Source: DATDMG01 sp036518955
GTDB lineage: Bacteria > Actinomycetota > Actinomycetes > Actinomycetales > Kineosporiaceae
Reading direction: 5' to 3'
Length of the DNA stretch: 32,430 nucleotides
NCBI GenBank assembly: GCA_036518955.1
Contig: DATDMG010000473.1
Span: forward strand, 1 to 32,430
Shown: positions 32,255-32,430 of the stretch, one piece after another
How the letters are laid out: the number at the start of each line of letters is the position of its first letter
Numbering within the stretch: position 1 is the stretch's first letter
The notes under the pieces: model-generated
Databases searched by the model: none
What the model saw: the letters and a program-made list of their open reading frames with translations, nothing else
Told to the model about the DNA's origin: nothing
Program-made: the position numbers and the translations under genes

Positions 32255-32430
32255 ATGGCAACCGGGCTGAACGAGAACACGTTCACCACCGTCATGCGTG
32301 GATACGACAAGTCGCAGGTCGACGACCGGGTCCACGCGTTGGAGACCGCGTTGCGGGATGCGCGGGCCCGGGTGGAGGAGGTGGATACGCGGGCGATGAA
32401 GCTGGCCGGTGAGGTGTCAGAGGCCCACCG
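32255..32430 (+). CDS. DivIVA-like coiled-coil protein (partial, cut by the window end)
   Basis: The first 58 codons are visible. After MATGLNENTF the motif VMRGYDKSQVDDRVHALE matches the N-terminal membrane- and pole-binding region of DivIVA-domain proteins. It is followed by charged heptads (LRDARARVEEVDTRAMKLAGEV) that begin a coiled coil. Such proteins organise polar growth or septation in actinobacteria. GGAGG at 32243-32247 supports the ATG. The 3' part, size and further domains lie outside the window. Confidence 0.85.
   Translation, partial: MATGLNENTFTTVMRGYDKSQVDDRVHALETALRDARARVEEVDTRAMKLAGEVSEAH

Overview
The window is very GC-rich DNA. It carries single-copy housekeeping genes of actinobacterial type: an HU protein with a long Ala/Lys tail, an orphan RNase HI, and low-molecular-weight phosphatase plus Wzz-type tyrosine kinases. 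Many GTG starts and several apparently leaderless starts also fit. An actinomycete of the Pseudonocardiales/Geodermatophilales/Frankiales kind is my best guess; genus cannot be decided from this sequence.

Layout, left to right. Bases 1-1131 hold no gene I can defend. Then come hupB with a strong terminator, a DUF480/methyltransferase fusion, a GGDEF-EAL c-di-GMP protein, a zinc sorbitol-type dehydrogenase, GDP-L-fucose synthase, 5-formyltetrahydrofolate cyclo-ligase, the 3' remnant of an ABC exporter gene, thioredoxin, a 3-hydroxyisobutyrate-dehydrogenase-family enzyme, three small uncharacterised genes (one with RSGSPAD repeats, one secreted or membrane-anchored and Pro-rich), and a PLP-dependent sphingosine-phosphate-lyase-like enzyme (to 13057). 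From 13283 to 16050 lie a Wzz/BY-kinase, convergent RNase HI and an unknown gene. From 16147 to 21192 lie a MarR regulator with a clear palindromic operator, a three-gene molybdenum hydroxylase operon (large, FAD, 2Fe-2S) and a VOC protein. From 21129 to 26421 lie a Gfo/Idh/MocA oxidoreductase, a second Wzz/BY-kinase, a polyprenyl-phosphate sugar transferase and a low-molecular-weight tyrosine phosphatase. The rest is kdpD-kdpE without kdpFABC, a degenerate SGNH-hydrolase-like membrane protein, a PfkB/1-phosphofructokinase-type kinase and the start of a DivIVA-like coiled-coil gene cut by the window end.

Functional theme. Parts of an exopolysaccharide system are scattered over 20 kb: GDP-fucose supply, two co-polymerase/tyrosine kinases, an initiating sugar transferase and the cognate phosphatase type. 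A c-di-GMP enzyme lies nearby. No polymerase, flippase or other glycosyltransferase is visible, so the core locus must lie elsewhere.

The most distinctive observations are: second-copy kinase reading 246 bp into the convergent sugar transferase gene; KdpD with its Walker A lysine replaced; an SGNH-like protein that has lost its catalytic blocks; several perfect inverted repeats placed against promoters; and a repeated leaderless-start architecture. I saw no CRISPR array, tRNA, rRNA, prophage or complete insertion sequence.
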